Positions 42,341-52,121 are shown, counted from the stretch's first letter. The stretch: 64,000 nt of DNA from Nocardia huaxiensis (GCF_013744875.1 NZ_CP059399.1:2418001-2482000), one strand, 5' to 3'. Notes: generated from the sequence alone by a model not told the origin. Program-made: numbers and translations.

Positions 42341-44725
42341 TCAGCGCATATCCACCGTGTGGGGAAGATCGGCGACTGATGTCCCGACCTGAAGAGTGAA
42401 CACGCCGGGCTCGATCGTCCAGCCCTTGGGAGTCCAGTGCTCGAAAGCGCGTCGGGACAAAGCGATGTCGATGGTGCGGGTCTGCCCGGGCTCCAGTGTG
42501 ACGGCCGTGAATCCGGCGAGCCACCGCACCGGCCGATCGATCGCGCTCTCCGCCCGGGACAGGTATGCCTGATACACCTGTTTTCCGGTGCGGTCGCCGG
42601 TATTGGCGACGGTGAGGCGCGCCGTGCGCTCCGAGACGGTCAGATCCTCGGAAGACCAGGTGGTGTAACCGAGTCCGTGCCCGAAAGGGTAGGCGGGTTC
42701 GGCCCCGGCCCGCAGCCAGGCGCGGTAGCCGATGTGAATGTCCTCGGTGTACTCGAGGACGCCGTGCTCCGGTGTGGTGTCCAGTACCGGGACGTCGGCG
42801 ATGGTCCGGGGCCACGTGGTGGGCAGTCGCCCGCCCGGTTCGACCACGCCGGTGAGCACATTCGCCAGCGCGTCGCCGAACTCCTGTCCCGGGAACCAGG
42901 TCAGCAGAACCGCTGCGACGTCGTCACGCCACGGCATCTCCACCGGCGCACCGGAATTGACGACGATGACCGTACGCGGATTGACGGCGGCCACTGCGGC
43001 GACGAGTTCGTCCTGGCGGTCGGGCAGGCGCAACGAGGTGCGGTCGGAGCCCTCGCTCTCGATCTTCTCGCTGGTGCCGACCACGACTACCGCCACCTCG
43101 GCCGCGCGGGCCAATTCGACTGCTGCCGCGAACTCTTCGTCCTTGGGACGTTGTGGCCGGGCGATGCCCAGCAGCACGGCCAGCAGGACGCCGAGTCCCG
43201 GCATGGCCTCCGGCACGGCGATCGTGACGCGCACGTCGACCACTTGACCGGCGGTCAGGGTGCGAGTCACGGACCGCTGCGGCGGTTCCATCAGCGCCGC
43301 GACCGGATCGCCCGCCTCGTCGACGACATCCTCGTCCAGCACCGTGACCCCGTCGACGTCGAGCCGGACCGGACCGGTGCCGCCGAAGCCGATCTGCCAG
43401 TCGCCCGCAGTATCGGCGCGCACCAGCCCGTGCAGTTCCATATGTGTTGCACGCGCAGCTATTTCGTCACCAAGCAGCACGACATGGGCGGTGCTGCTGT
43501 GCCGGGCACCGATCTCGGTCGCGCCGTCGAAGTAGCGCACCCGCACACCGGGCGTGCCGATCTCCGGATCGGTGGTCAGCCCCGCCGGTGCCGGGACCAG
43601 CCCCTCGATCAGGCGGACGCCCGGGGTGTGCGTCACGGGCAGCACGGCGCGCAGTCCGGCCAGCGGAGTGCTGATGTGGGTGGGGATCACCGTGGCGCTG
43701 CCGCCGCCCATGATGCGAGGTTCGGCTGCGGCCGGTCCGAGCACCGCGACCCGCGTGCCCGTGCGCAACGGGAGCGTTCCGTCGTTGCGGACCAGCACCA
43801 TCGATTGGGTCGTCAGGCGTCGTACCAGGTTCCGCGCGCCATTATCGGAGAAGTGCGTGGTGGGCCAGGGGGAGCCGTCGAGCGCGCCGACCCGGGTGGC
43901 GAATCGCAGGATGCGCCGCACCTTCTCGTCGATCGCGTCCTCGGAGATCTCGCCGGCCCGGATCGCGGCGAGCAGCGGCTCACCCCACAGCATCGGCGGG
44001 CCGGGCATGCACAGGTCGGTTCCCCCCGCGGCGGCCGCGGTGGATCGGACGCCACCCCAGTCCGAGACCACCACGCCGTCGAATCCCCATTCGCCCTTGA
44101 GCGGTTCGCCCAGCAGCGGATTGTCCGACATGGCGGTGCCGTTCACCCCGTTATAGGAGTCCATGATCATCCACGCCCCCGCCTCGACGGCGCGTTCGAA
44201 CGGGTACAGGTAGAGCTCACGCAACGCGCGGTCGGAGACCTGGACGTCCACGCTGAAGCGCTCAGTCTCGGAATCGTTGGCCACGTAGTGCTTCGGGCAC
44301 GCGGCGACCCCGTGGTCCTGCACCGCGCGCACGTAGGCGGCGGCCATCTCGGCGGTGAGCAGCGGGTCTTCGGAGAAGCATTCGAAATGCCTTCCGCCCA
44401 GCGGTGACCGATGCAGGTTGATGGTCGGCCCGAGCACCGCGTACACGTTCTTGCGACGCGCTTCGGCGGCGATGAGCGCGCCGATCTCGGTGAGCAACTC
44501 CGGATCCCACGTGGCGGCCACCGCGGTGCCCGACGGCAGGCTCACCGATGGATCGGGTTCGGCCATACTCTCCCCGCGCACGCCGGAAGGTCCGTCCGAG
44601 ATCGGCATCTCCGCGAGTCCGATGACGGGTTCGCCGGCCAGACGGAAGAGCCCGGCACCCGAGACGAGTCGTAGTTTCGCTGTTAGGTCGAGCTTCGCCA
44701 GCAACTGGTCGATGCGGTCGTCCAT
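42341..44725 (-). CDS. GH3 beta-glucosidase with PA14-like insert
   Basis: The 794-residue cytosolic enzyme has the GH3 catalytic barrel (SVSLPSGTAVAATWDPELLT, GPTINLHRSPLGGRHFECFS, ACPKHYVANDSETERFSVDV) with the nucleophile Asp in FDGVVVSDWGGVRST. A PA14-like insert occupies about 385-520 (VRADTAGDWQIGFGGTGPVR). The second barrel-like domain carries the likely acid/base Glu in TSEKIESEGSDRTSL and the signature WFPGQEFGDALANVLTGVVE. A fibronectin-III-like domain forms the C-terminus. No signal peptide is visible. It should hydrolyse beta-glucosides or related oligosaccharides. The next gene upstream on the same strand is a secreted hydrolase, 17 bp away. Confidence 0.92.
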   Translation of the reverse strand: MDDRIDQLLAKLDLTAKLRLVSGAGLFRLAGEPVIGLAEMPISDGPSGVRGESMAEPDPSVSLPSGTAVAATWDPELLTEIGALIAAEARRKNVYAVLGPTINLHRSPLGGRHFECFSEDPLLTAEMAAAYVRAVQDHGVAACPKHYVANDSETERFSVDVQVSDRALRELYLYPFERAVEAGAWMIMDSYNGVNGTAMSDNPLLGEPLKGEWGFDGVVVSDWGGVRSTAAAAGGTDLCMPGPPMLWGEPLLAAIRAGEISEDAIDEKVRRILRFATRVGALDGSPWPTTHFSDNGARNLVRRLTTQSMVLVRNDGTLPLRTGTRVAVLGPAAAEPRIMGGGSATVIPTHISTPLAGLRAVLPVTHTPGVRLIEGLVPAPAGLTTDPEIGTPGVRVRYFDGATEIGARHSSTAHVVLLGDEIAARATHMELHGLVRADTAGDWQIGFGGTGPVRLDVDGVTVLDEDVVDEAGDPVAALMEPPQRSVTRTLTAGQVVDVRVTIAVPEAMPGLGVLLAVLLGIARPQRPKDEEFAAAVELARAAEVAVVVVGTSEKIESEGSDRTSLRLPDRQDELVAAVAAVNPRTVIVVNSGAPVEMPWRDDVAAVLLTWFPGQEFGDALANVLTGVVEPGGRLPTTWPRTIADVPVLDTTPEHGVLEYTEDIHIGYRAWLRAGAEPAYPFGHGLGYTTWSSEDLTVSERTARLTVANTGDRTGKQVYQAYLSRAESAIDRPVRWLAGFTAVTLEPGQTRTIDIALSRRAFEHWTPKGWTIEPGVFTLQVGTSVADLPHTVDMR

Positions 44726-44742
44726 GTTCGGGTCTTTCCCTT

Positions 44743-45732
44743 TCAATCGATATTGGTCTGCTGGCCGGTCCAGTGCGCGTTGTGCAGGAGTTCGCCTGTC
44801 TCGGAGACGAATACGCGGTGCGCCTGGGCGTCGCCGCGCAGTCGGTCCATGAACCATGCGGTCAGGTACCCGAGGTAGCCGTCGACCCCGTGGTTGCAGC
44901 CGAAGGTGGTGCAGCCGGGCTGCCCCTGGATGTCGTTGTGGCTGGCATCGATCAGCTCTGCCCGGAACTTGGGTGTCGAGGCGGGCAGCGCGTCGTAGAT
45001 GACCTGATTGGCCCCGCCGGTCGTCCCCACACTGGAGATGGGGGCCGCCGTGCCCGTGATGAGCAGTACCGGGCTCGAGATCTGCCCGGCCGGGATGTCG
45101 CAGACATTCTGGCCGGGAACCAGGGCGGGCAGGCTCGAGCACAGGGCCGGCGACGGCATTTCGAGGGTGACCGCCGTTTTGATGAGGCCGTTCGAGCGCG
45201 CGGTCGCGTTGAGCGTGCCGAGCCCGCCCTGGGAATGCCCCATCGCGCCGAGTGTTTCGGTATCGAGCTTCCGGTAGAACTCGCCGGCCGGATCGTCGTT
45301 CTGCCGGGTCAGGTAGGCCAGCGCGTCGAGCATTTGAGCGCCGGAGCCGGTGCTGGTCAGATCGGGGGCGATCACCACGAAACCCCAGGAGGCCAGGTGC
45401 CGCAGCAGATAGTCGTACTCCCGCGGATGCGCCGCCGTGCCGTCACCCCAGGCGATGATCGGATGGCGCTGTCCGCTCGTACCGAGATCCGCCGGGTACC
45501 AGATGTCGTAGGACTCCCCGGTGGATGTACAGCAGTCGATCCCGGATCGCTTGGTCACCGGATGCGTGCCCGTCGCGTGGTACGTGGCTTCGATCGGTCC
45601 GCCGGGTTGAAAATCCGGGGCGGCCTGGACGGGTGTCACGGCCGCGAGCGCCGCGAAGGCCACCGCGATCGCCGCTGTGATGGCATGGACACGGCCGCGC
45701 TGCCGTGCGAGTTTTCGACTGCTGTGATTCAC
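44743..45732 (-). CDS. Secreted alpha/beta-hydrolase (dienelactone-hydrolase/cutinase-like)
   Basis: The 329-residue protein starts with a signal peptide (AITAAIAVAFAALAAVTPVQA). The mature part has HPIIAWGDGTAAHPREYDYL, the nucleophile elbow LGAMGHSQGGLGTLNATARS, acid candidate in VLLITGTAAPISS and the base His in DASHNDIQGQPGC, with disulfide cysteines (IDCCTST, CTTFGCNHG). Its plan resembles chlorophyllase-like or polyester-degrading lipases, but the substrate is unknown. The GTG at 45732 gives the signal peptide at the N-terminus; the longer upstream frame overlaps the divergent regulator. It precedes the GH3 gene by 17 bp and is cotranscribed with it. Confidence 0.82.
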   Translation of the reverse strand: MNHSSRKLARQRGRVHAITAAIAVAFAALAAVTPVQAAPDFQPGGPIEATYHATGTHPVTKRSGIDCCTSTGESYDIWYPADLGTSGQRHPIIAWGDGTAAHPREYDYLLRHLASWGFVVIAPDLTSTGSGAQMLDALAYLTRQNDDPAGEFYRKLDTETLGAMGHSQGGLGTLNATARSNGLIKTAVTLEMPSPALCSSLPALVPGQNVCDIPAGQISSPVLLITGTAAPISSVGTTGGANQVIYDALPASTPKFRAELIDASHNDIQGQPGCTTFGCNHGVDGYLGYLTAWFMDRLRGDAQAHRVFVSETGELLHNAHWTGQQTNID

Positions 45733-45876
45733 GATGGCAGACGTTAGGGGCGTCGGCAGCGGTCCGGGCCGGTCCGGATCGTTCTGCAGACAGTTGCAGA
45801 CGGCGGGTACCCGCGGACGTATTCTGACGAAATGTTCGATCCGGTATGACCGATCGGCACGCGGAGAGGCGGGCGC

Positions 45877-47121
45877 ATGACGGAGATCGGGCGCGCGTTG
45901 CGCACGGCCCGCCTGGACGCGGGGCTGAGCCTGCAGGGTATGGCGGTCCGCACGAACTATTCGAAGCCGTACCTCGGGCAGTTGGAGACGGGTGCGCGCG
46001 TCGTCCGGCAGGAGCACGTGACCGCCTACGAATCGGCGCTCGGGATCTCGCTGAGTTCGCTCTACACACGGCTTCCGGTGGTCACGCGGGACGAGGGAGA
46101 CCTGTCGATCGAGTTGTCGGCGTTCCTGCGGCCGATCCTTCCCACGAGCGGCGCCGAACCGAGGCAGGCGCTCGCGGAACTGATCGCGGCCGAGCGCATG
46201 GCGAAGTGGGCACGCGGTCTGCAATGGTCGGAGTCGGCGCCGCCCCGGCGCGCCGTGATCGACTGGCTGGAGGCGAATCTTCCTCGACTGCGACAGCTCT
46301 CGCCCGGTACCGGGCAAGCCGAGCAGGCCCTGCGGGTGGGCGCCGAACTCGCCGACATCGCGGCCGCCATGTCCTGGGATGTCGAGGACACCGAGTCCGC
46401 CCGGCGGTTCTACCTGGGTTCGGCGCGCTTGGCGCACACTGCCGGCGACGCCGGTCTGACCGCCGCCGCGCTGGCCGGACTGGCCCTGCAGTACCTCGAC
46501 CAGGGCCGGCCGGGGGACGGGCTGGAGGTCGCGCAACTGGCGCAGTTCGTCGCCCGGCGGTCGGCGACGCCGCGGCTGCGGGGGACCCTGGCGCATCTGC
46601 AGGCCACCGCGTACGGGATCGTCGGCGACACCGCGGCATTCGAGCGGGAAACCGCATACGCCACCGAGTGTCATCTGGCGGCGGCCGCGCACCCGTCCGC
46701 GGACACCGCGATCGACCGGAGCCTGACGGCCTTGAATCTGAGCCTGCTGCTCGGTCCCCGGCGCACCTGGCCGAGTTGTGGCAGGCAATCGGAACTACTC
46801 GGCCCCGGCTACCGGCATCTGGTGCGAACCCGGCCGCGGCTGGCCGGTGCGGCATTCGGCATGGATCGAACTCCCTTGCCCGCCAATATCGTCCACCCCG
46901 CGATGAGCATGACATCGCTGGCCCGCCTGCATCTGATGCTGGGGGAACCGGACCGGGCGGCCGAGCTCGCCGGAGACGCGCTCACCCTGGCCGGACCGCG
47001 GATCGGCGGTCGCACCGCCGCCCGCCTGCGCGACTTCCACCACGAATCGATCGAATTCGCCGGAGTTTCCGGGATTCGGACGGTGCGCGCCGCGATCGAG
47101 GAGATCACCACCCGCGCCTGA
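45877..47121 (+). CDS. XRE-family regulator with C-terminal TPR-like region
   Basis: The 414-residue protein has an N-terminal Cro/CI-type helix-turn-helix (IGRALRTARLDAGLSLQGMA, TNYSKPYLGQLETGARVVRQ) followed by a helical TPR-like sensor region to the end. This is the common plan of Nocardia and Streptomyces XRE regulators. Around codons 294-310 (46757-46805) the codon use changes: the frame reads GPRRTWPSCGRQSELLGPGY, while the next frame over the same bases reads AHLAELWQAIGTTRPRLP, which is more natural. Two compensating frameshifts, or a sequence error, are possible. It is divergent from the hydrolase gene. Confidence 0.8.
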   Translation: MTEIGRALRTARLDAGLSLQGMAVRTNYSKPYLGQLETGARVVRQEHVTAYESALGISLSSLYTRLPVVTRDEGDLSIELSAFLRPILPTSGAEPRQALAELIAAERMAKWARGLQWSESAPPRRAVIDWLEANLPRLRQLSPGTGQAEQALRVGAELADIAAAMSWDVEDTESARRFYLGSARLAHTAGDAGLTAAALAGLALQYLDQGRPGDGLEVAQLAQFVARRSATPRLRGTLAHLQATAYGIVGDTAAFERETAYATECHLAAAAHPSADTAIDRSLTALNLSLLLGPRRTWPSCGRQSELLGPGYRHLVRTRPRLAGAAFGMDRTPLPANIVHPAMSMTSLARLHLMLGEPDRAAELAGDALTLAGPRIGGRTAARLRDFHHESIEFAGVSGIRTVRAAIEEITTRA

Positions 47122-47274
47122 GCCGCACGCCGAACCCGAGGCGCGATCGTCGCCAGTGTGGTGTCCACCACCGTTGGCCGGGTGGCCTTCCCCGTCATTG
47201 CGCGGGAATGACAAGGGGGCGGATTCCCCGCTGAGGTTCGTGGACACCGCACTGGCGAGACGGCGCTCCCGGTT

Positions 47275-47979
47275 TCAGCCGAGCCCGCCGCGCTGGGTCA
47301 GCAGCAATCCGATGAAACCGATTTCCTGGCCCTGGGTGGTCACCATGTCGCGGGCGGCGAGTTTGACCGGGCCGCCGGTGAGCAGCGCGTTGGCGGCCTG
47401 CGCCATGGCGACGCCGCCGTAGTGGTGGCGCTGCATCAGTTGCAGGAAGAGGATTTCCGCGTCCAGGCCCGAGGCCGCGGACAGTGCGTCGAGTTCGGTC
47501 ATGCTCGCCATTCCGGGCATGGTGGCGGTCGCCGGGCTCGCGACAGAGGTCGTGGCCGGATGCGCGTGCCCGGTCACCGTGGATTCGCCCGCACCGTGCA
47601 TCCACACCATCGGGTGGCTGTTGGTGGGTCCGGCATTCGTCAGTCGGAGCCAGCCCAGCAGCATGCCGATCTCGAACCGCTGGCTGTCGGAGATCTGCTG
47701 AGCCAGCCTGCGCACCATCGGGTCGGCGTCGGGGCTCAGGCGTTGCGCGATGACCAGCGCCTGCTGGTGATGGGCAAGCATATCCTGCGCGAATCCGATC
47801 TCGGTGGCATCGAGAATCGGTGTGGGGGAGGGGTTCTCGGTGATGAACAGGGGCCGTCCGGCGGCGCCGAGCACCAGCAGCAGCAAGGCGAGCGAGCTCA
47901 GGGCCGCGCCGGTGATCCAGCGTCGCCGCGTGCCGGCGGGGGTGGATCGCCGCGCGCGGGGAGCGGGGGATGGAGTCAT
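47275..47979 (-). CDS. DUF305 membrane-anchored protein
   Basis: The 234-residue protein has one N-terminal membrane helix (about 22-42) and an external four-helix DUF305 domain of the ferritin-like kind: FAQDMLAHHQQALVIAQRLS, then MLLGWLRL, then FLQLMQRHHYGGVAMAQAAN and QEIGFIGLLLTQRGG. The HH and MHGAG/HAHP residues could bind copper or another metal, as often proposed for this family. It is divergent from the TetR gene; an operator-like palindrome lies between them. Confidence 0.85.
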   Translation of the reverse strand: MTPSPAPRARRSTPAGTRRRWITGAALSSLALLLLVLGAAGRPLFITENPSPTPILDATEIGFAQDMLAHHQQALVIAQRLSPDADPMVRRLAQQISDSQRFEIGMLLGWLRLTNAGPTNSHPMVWMHGAGESTVTGHAHPATTSVASPATATMPGMASMTELDALSAASGLDAEILFLQLMQRHHYGGVAMAQAANALLTGGPVKLAARDMVTTQGQEIGFIGLLLTQRGGLG

Positions 47980-48073
47980 GTACTGCCTCTGCTGCGGGGC
48001 GCCTTCGTGGGAAAGGTCGAAGAACCGGGTTCTCCAGTGGGTCGGTCACGTGAACCGCGCGACCGGCAATAAC

Positions 48074-48093
48074 GTAACAGCCTACTATGTAAT
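48074..48093. promoter_or_regulatory. Candidate TetR operator between DUF305 and tetR genes
   Basis: GTAACA-N8-TGTAAT lies 1 bp before the tetR start codon. The same element occurs as GTTACA-N8-TGTAAC at 52122-52141, and the flanking bases also match (CAATAACGT before, CTATGT/CCATGT inside). Confidence 0.65.
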
Positions 48094-48094
48094 A

Positions 48095-48691
48095 GTGACT
48101 TCGGATAAACAGCCGCGTCCCGGGCGACCACGTGACACGGACAAGGATCTCGCGGTGCTCATCGCGGCCCGGCACCTGCTCGCCGAAGTCGGCTACCCGC
48201 GGACCACCGTGGTGGCCATCGCCAAACGCGCCGGCGTGAACACCCCGGCGATCTATCGGCGCTGGCCCACACGGCAGGCATTGCTGGAGGAGGCGATTCA
48301 CGGGCCGGGGGGATACCCGCCGCCCGAACCGACCGGCGATCTGCGAGCGGACCTGGCCACCTGGGTGCGCATCTTCCTGGCGCGTGCCGAGAGTCCGGCC
48401 GCGCGTGCGGGCGTGCCCGGGCTGCTCGCCGATTCACAGACCGAGGACGCGCGCCGCCGGCTGCTGGCCATCGGCGCTCCCGCCCGCAAGCGGTTCGCGG
48501 AGCTGCTCGGCGGCGCGGTGGACGACGGCCGGATCCCGCCCGGCGCGGACCCCGAGTTGCTCTTCGAGATCCTTTCCGGTGCGACGACATTCCATGCGCT
48601 GCTGCGCGGCGGCGAGGACGCCGAGTCGTTCGTGTCCGGTGTCGCGGAAGCGCTCTACGTGATTGCGTCCCACGGGGTGCGGTCACGGTGA
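48095..48691 (+). CDS. TetR-family transcription regulator
   Basis: The 198-residue protein has an N-terminal TetR helix-turn-helix (AARHLLAEVGYPRTTVVAIA, then KRAGVNTPAIYRRWPTRQAL) and a C-terminal helical ligand domain of the TetR_C_33-like kind (ADLATWVRIFLARAESPAAR). The GTG at 48095 is directly downstream of an operator-like palindrome and has no clear ribosome site, so the mRNA may be leaderless. It overlaps the following PucR gene by 4 bases. A second copy of the operator 4 kb away suggests it also controls the LVIVD-repeat gene. Confidence 0.87.
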   Translation: MTSDKQPRPGRPRDTDKDLAVLIAARHLLAEVGYPRTTVVAIAKRAGVNTPAIYRRWPTRQALLEEAIHGPGGYPPPEPTGDLRADLATWVRIFLARAESPAARAGVPGLLADSQTEDARRRLLAIGAPARKRFAELLGGAVDDGRIPPGADPELLFEILSGATTFHALLRGGEDAESFVSGVAEALYVIASHGVRSR

Positions 48692-50049
48692 CGTCGTACG
48701 CCGAACCGTCGGGCCCGCTTGCTGGCGGGCGCGCGGATTCCGTGCCCGCCGACGGCGAGCCGATCGTTTGGACGCCGGTCATTCCCGCTGCGGCACAGCA
48801 GATTTGGCGGATCATCCTGCGTCCGATCGCACGCGAGCTTGGCCGCAGTGCCCCACAGCTGACGAGCGAGGCGGTGGAGCGGATGCGGGCCGAACTGCCC
48901 GCGCTGTTTCCCGACGCGCAGGCCGTCCAGGAAAGCGCGGCCAGCATTCTGGCTCACGTGCTCCAGCTGGTGGAGACTATCGAAAGGGCGAGTGATCCAA
49001 GGCGATTCGAGCTTCCCGAGCCGGGTCTCTCGCTGATCAGGTCGCGGGTGCGGCGCGGGATCCCACCATCGGAGATCATGCGGCTCTACCGGATGGCTCA
49101 GGAACGGGTCTGGCAGTGGATGCTCGTCCGGATCACCGCCGCCGCGCGCGATTCCGCCGACTTGGCGACCGCGCTGGAACTGGCCACCGGGTGGCTGTTC
49201 GCCTATACCGACGGGGCGATGATCCGGGCCGAGCACACCTACCAGTTCGAACGCGAGGACTGGATGCGCAGCGCCGCGGCGGCGCACGCGGCGGCGATCG
49301 CCGACATTCTCGCCGAGCGGGAACGCGATGCGGCGCGGGCATCCTCGCGCCTGCGGTATGACCTCAACCGGCATCACATCGCGGTCGTGCTGTGGCTCGA
49401 CAGCGATCGGGACGGCGGCGATCCGCAGGGATTACTCGGTACGGCATTCGGCGAACTCGCCCGCAGGCTCGGCGCCGAGACCACCTTCACGCATCATCGC
49501 GGTGCGTTGCTGCTCGCGGGCTGGGCCAGCCGCCGAGAACCCTTCGGCTCCGGGATCTTCGAGGATCTCGGCCGAGCCGAGCGTCTACCCGAGGGGGTGC
49601 GGGCAGCCGTGGGCGAAACCGGCCACGGCTTGACCGGATTCCGGCGCGGACATCTCGACGCGGAGCACGCACGTCGGGTCGCCACCTTGATCGGCGCGCG
49701 GGCGGAAACGGTGACGCGGTACAGGGATGTCGCCGTCGCAGCGCTGTGCACGGTCGATCGCGAGCACGCCCGGGTCTTCGTGAGCCGGGTGCTGGGGCCG
49801 CTCGCCGCCTCCGACGAGAACACCTACCGGCTGGCCACCACGCTGGCGGTCTATCTCGAGGAGAACCGCAGTCGGCGTCGCGCCGCCGATCGGTTGACCG
49901 TGCACCCGAACACGGTCAGCTACCGGGTGCAGCAGGCGGAGTCGATTTTGGGCCGCAGTGCCGACACCGGCGTGCTGGAACTACAGGTCGCGCTGGCGAT
50001 GCTGCCGACATTGGCCGCCCCCGACCTCGCGTCCGCGCCGGATTTGTGA
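48688..50049 (+). CDS. PucR-family helix-turn-helix regulator
   Basis: The 453-residue protein has a long N-terminal helical region (RMRAELPALFPDAQAVQESA, RVRRGIPPSEIMRLYRMAQE), a middle GGDEF-like CdaR domain (HIAVVLWLDSDRDGGD) and a C-terminal PucR HTH_30 (LAVYLEENRSRRRAADRLTV, then HPNTVSYRVQQAESILGRSA). The GTG start overlaps the tetR stop (GTGA), so the two regulators are translationally coupled. Its target is unknown. The first PucR regulator at 35785 has a different N-terminal half, so they are not recent copies. Confidence 0.87.
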   Translation: MTSYAEPSGPLAGGRADSVPADGEPIVWTPVIPAAAQQIWRIILRPIARELGRSAPQLTSEAVERMRAELPALFPDAQAVQESAASILAHVLQLVETIERASDPRRFELPEPGLSLIRSRVRRGIPPSEIMRLYRMAQERVWQWMLVRITAAARDSADLATALELATGWLFAYTDGAMIRAEHTYQFEREDWMRSAAAAHAAAIADILAERERDAARASSRLRYDLNRHHIAVVLWLDSDRDGGDPQGLLGTAFGELARRLGAETTFTHHRGALLLAGWASRREPFGSGIFEDLGRAERLPEGVRAAVGETGHGLTGFRRGHLDAEHARRVATLIGARAETVTRYRDVAVAALCTVDREHARVFVSRVLGPLAASDENTYRLATTLAVYLEENRSRRRAADRLTVHPNTVSYRVQQAESILGRSADTGVLELQVALAMLPTLAAPDLASAPDL

Positions 50050-50399
50050 CACGAGCACAGGATTCCCGGAATCTTTGTCGTCCGGTCACGAGCCGCGGTG
50101 ACCGGACTCCGCCTACGGTGACGGCTGTGGCCGATCGGCCGCTCTTCCTGCCGAGGGGGCACGCCGCGCCCCTTCGGCAGGGCCGATGCGGCTACGACGG
50201 ATGCTTCATGGTGCTGGATCTGAACGCGACCACCGCGAGTCTCCGTGTGGTGACCGTGGATTCGGCGACCGGTGCGAGCACCGGGGTATTCGATCAGCGG
50301 CTCGCCTGAGCGCAACCGAACCTGGCCCGGATGCGGTGGAACTGGCGCCACCGTGCGGCGCGGGCCCCGGGTGGGAACGAGCCCCACCCGGGGAACGTG
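50050..50399. other. 350-bp interval holding only a short gene remnant
   Basis: Between the PucR gene and the convergent LVIVD gene the only coding-like signal is the plus-strand frame at 50118-50309. No promoter, terminator or RNA gene was found. Confidence 0.4.
50118..50309 (+). pseudogene. Short C-terminal-like fragment of an unidentified enzyme
   Basis: From GTG 50118 a 63-residue frame with good codon use reads LFLPRGHAAPLRQGRCGYDG, FMVLDLNATTASLRVVTVDS and ends GVFDQRLA. The second half looks like the last beta strands of a metallophosphoesterase or alkaline-phosphatase-like protein. Without an upstream domain it is most likely a remnant; the assignment is uncertain. Confidence 0.35.
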
Positions 50400-51968
50400 T
50401 CACGATCCGATGGTCGAACGCTGGTCGGCCGGAGGGGTGTAGACGTCCGGGGACAACGCCAGTGTCATGAAGCCGTTGTCCGCGCAGGAGGCCCACAGTG
50501 TCGAACCATGCCATTCGGGTGCGGACATGCACCAGTCGCTCGACAGATCACCGAATACCGGCTGTCCGCCCCGCGAGTTCCAGGCCAGCGCGGGATCGAA
50601 CGCGCCCCGTTCCATCGCCTGTGTCACCGACGGCAGGTTCAGCAGCGGCAGTCCGATGATGGAGGCCAGCGCATGCGGCGAGTTCCACAGCTCGGCGTTC
50701 TGCCCGGTGCGCGCGGGCGGGTTGTAGTAGGCGATCTCGCGGACCCGGAGGGGGTCGCGCACATCGAAGATCCGGATGCCGGAGGAGATCCAGCCGCAGG
50801 CCAGCGCCGTCGGGTCGACGGGCCGATCGGCCGAGCAGTAGTGCGAGTCGTAGGCGAAGATCGAGCCGCCGATGCTCGAAGCGATTGCCTCGGTGCGGTT
50901 TTCGAGCAGGTTGATCTCCAGCTTGATCGAGTTCACCACCTCGGGGTGGCGTTCGTCGGAGATGTCGATGAGCTTGACCCCGCCGGATCCGGCCTCGTCC
51001 ACGGTGTACACGTACGGGGTTCCGCCATAGGTGACCGGGATGGCGTGCTGGGTCGCCATGCCGTCGGTCCAGGTCAGCTGGGTCAGCACCGGTACCCGCG
51101 GATCCGGATCGCGGCGCTGGACCGCGCTGATGTCGAGCACGCTCACCCCGCCCATATTGTTCGTCAGATACATGCGATTGCCGTCGTCGCTCAGGCCCAT
51201 ACCGTGCATGGAGTAGCCCGGCATGCCCTGCCAGATGACGTGCGGCCGAGCTGGATCGGTGAGATCGACGGCGCTGACGATGCCCGGGATGACACCCGAG
51301 GACCAGTAGGTATTGCCGTCCGGGGAGAACGCGCCCTCGTGGCCGGTGAGCGGGACGGGCATCGACAGGCTGGTGCCCGGGCCGGGATTGAGCAGGACGG
51401 GGTGCGCGCAGTCGGAGATGTCGTAGACCGAGATCAGCCCGTACCCGGTCATGGCCGGAACACCGACGCCCACCAGCAATTTCCGGGCCGGGCTGACCTT
51501 GAGGCTCTCCCAGGTGCCGGCGAGCATCGCCGGTTCGGTGAGGTTCGCGGTGGGTACCGGATTCGCCGGATCGGACACGTCCAGCACCTGGACGCCGTTC
51601 GAGGGCCCGAGCAGATCGCCGGGGAAGAAGCTGCCCAGATACACGCAGTGGTCGAAGCTGGTGGATGTGATGCCGCCGCCGCGTCCGGTGTAGCCGCCGA
51701 TCCGAGTGATGTTGCAGCTGTAGCCGAGTGTGCTGCGCCCGCTGCCGCGATCGGCGGCGGGGACATCGCCCTGCAGACCGGTTTCGGTGAGCGCGGCGTC
51801 GTGGCAGTCGGCGCGCTCGACGGCGGTGTCGGCGATGTCCCGCAACTCTCGCGTGACGTCGGGGGTGATGGCGGGCGGCTGCGCGGCCCCGGTTCCGGTG
51901 GGGAGAAGTGCTGCGGCCGCGACGATTGCCAGGTAATTCCTGGCGCGGCGAACTCGATGAGATCTCAT
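50400..51968 (-). CDS. Secreted LVIVD-repeat (beta-propeller-like) protein
   Basis: The 522-residue protein starts with a signal peptide (ARNYLAIVAAAALLPTGTGA). The mature part carries repeats of the LVIVD type, each a strand ending in D-[VI]-S or D-[LI]-[ST]-D-x-x-x-P: VQVLDVSDPANPVPTAN, ISVYDISDCAHPVLL, VSAVDLTDPARPHVI, VKLIDISDERHPEVV, IRIFDVRDPLRVREI. They predict a beta-propeller with an additional cysteine-rich part (DSHYCSADRP, SSDWCMSAPEWHG, LWASCADNG). Function is unknown; related proteins are extracellular. The ATG at 51968 is preceded by GAGGGCAAGGGC. The upstream region has the TetR-type operator. Confidence 0.82.
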   Translation of the reverse strand: MRSHRVRRARNYLAIVAAAALLPTGTGAAQPPAITPDVTRELRDIADTAVERADCHDAALTETGLQGDVPAADRGSGRSTLGYSCNITRIGGYTGRGGGITSTSFDHCVYLGSFFPGDLLGPSNGVQVLDVSDPANPVPTANLTEPAMLAGTWESLKVSPARKLLVGVGVPAMTGYGLISVYDISDCAHPVLLNPGPGTSLSMPVPLTGHEGAFSPDGNTYWSSGVIPGIVSAVDLTDPARPHVIWQGMPGYSMHGMGLSDDGNRMYLTNNMGGVSVLDISAVQRRDPDPRVPVLTQLTWTDGMATQHAIPVTYGGTPYVYTVDEAGSGGVKLIDISDERHPEVVNSIKLEINLLENRTEAIASSIGGSIFAYDSHYCSADRPVDPTALACGWISSGIRIFDVRDPLRVREIAYYNPPARTGQNAELWNSPHALASIIGLPLLNLPSVTQAMERGAFDPALAWNSRGGQPVFGDLSSDWCMSAPEWHGSTLWASCADNGFMTLALSPDVYTPPADQRSTIGS

Positions 51969-52121
51969 GCCCTTGCCCTCGTCGATGAGGGCGCCTTCCT
52001 CTTGATACCGATGGAAACGATGGCAGGATCGGACGCCGCTTCCGCCTGCCGGTGTATTTGTCTGTTCCGGACCGTGTTCTGTCACGGCACACGGGTATGA
52101 CTTGGCACACCTGCCAATAAC

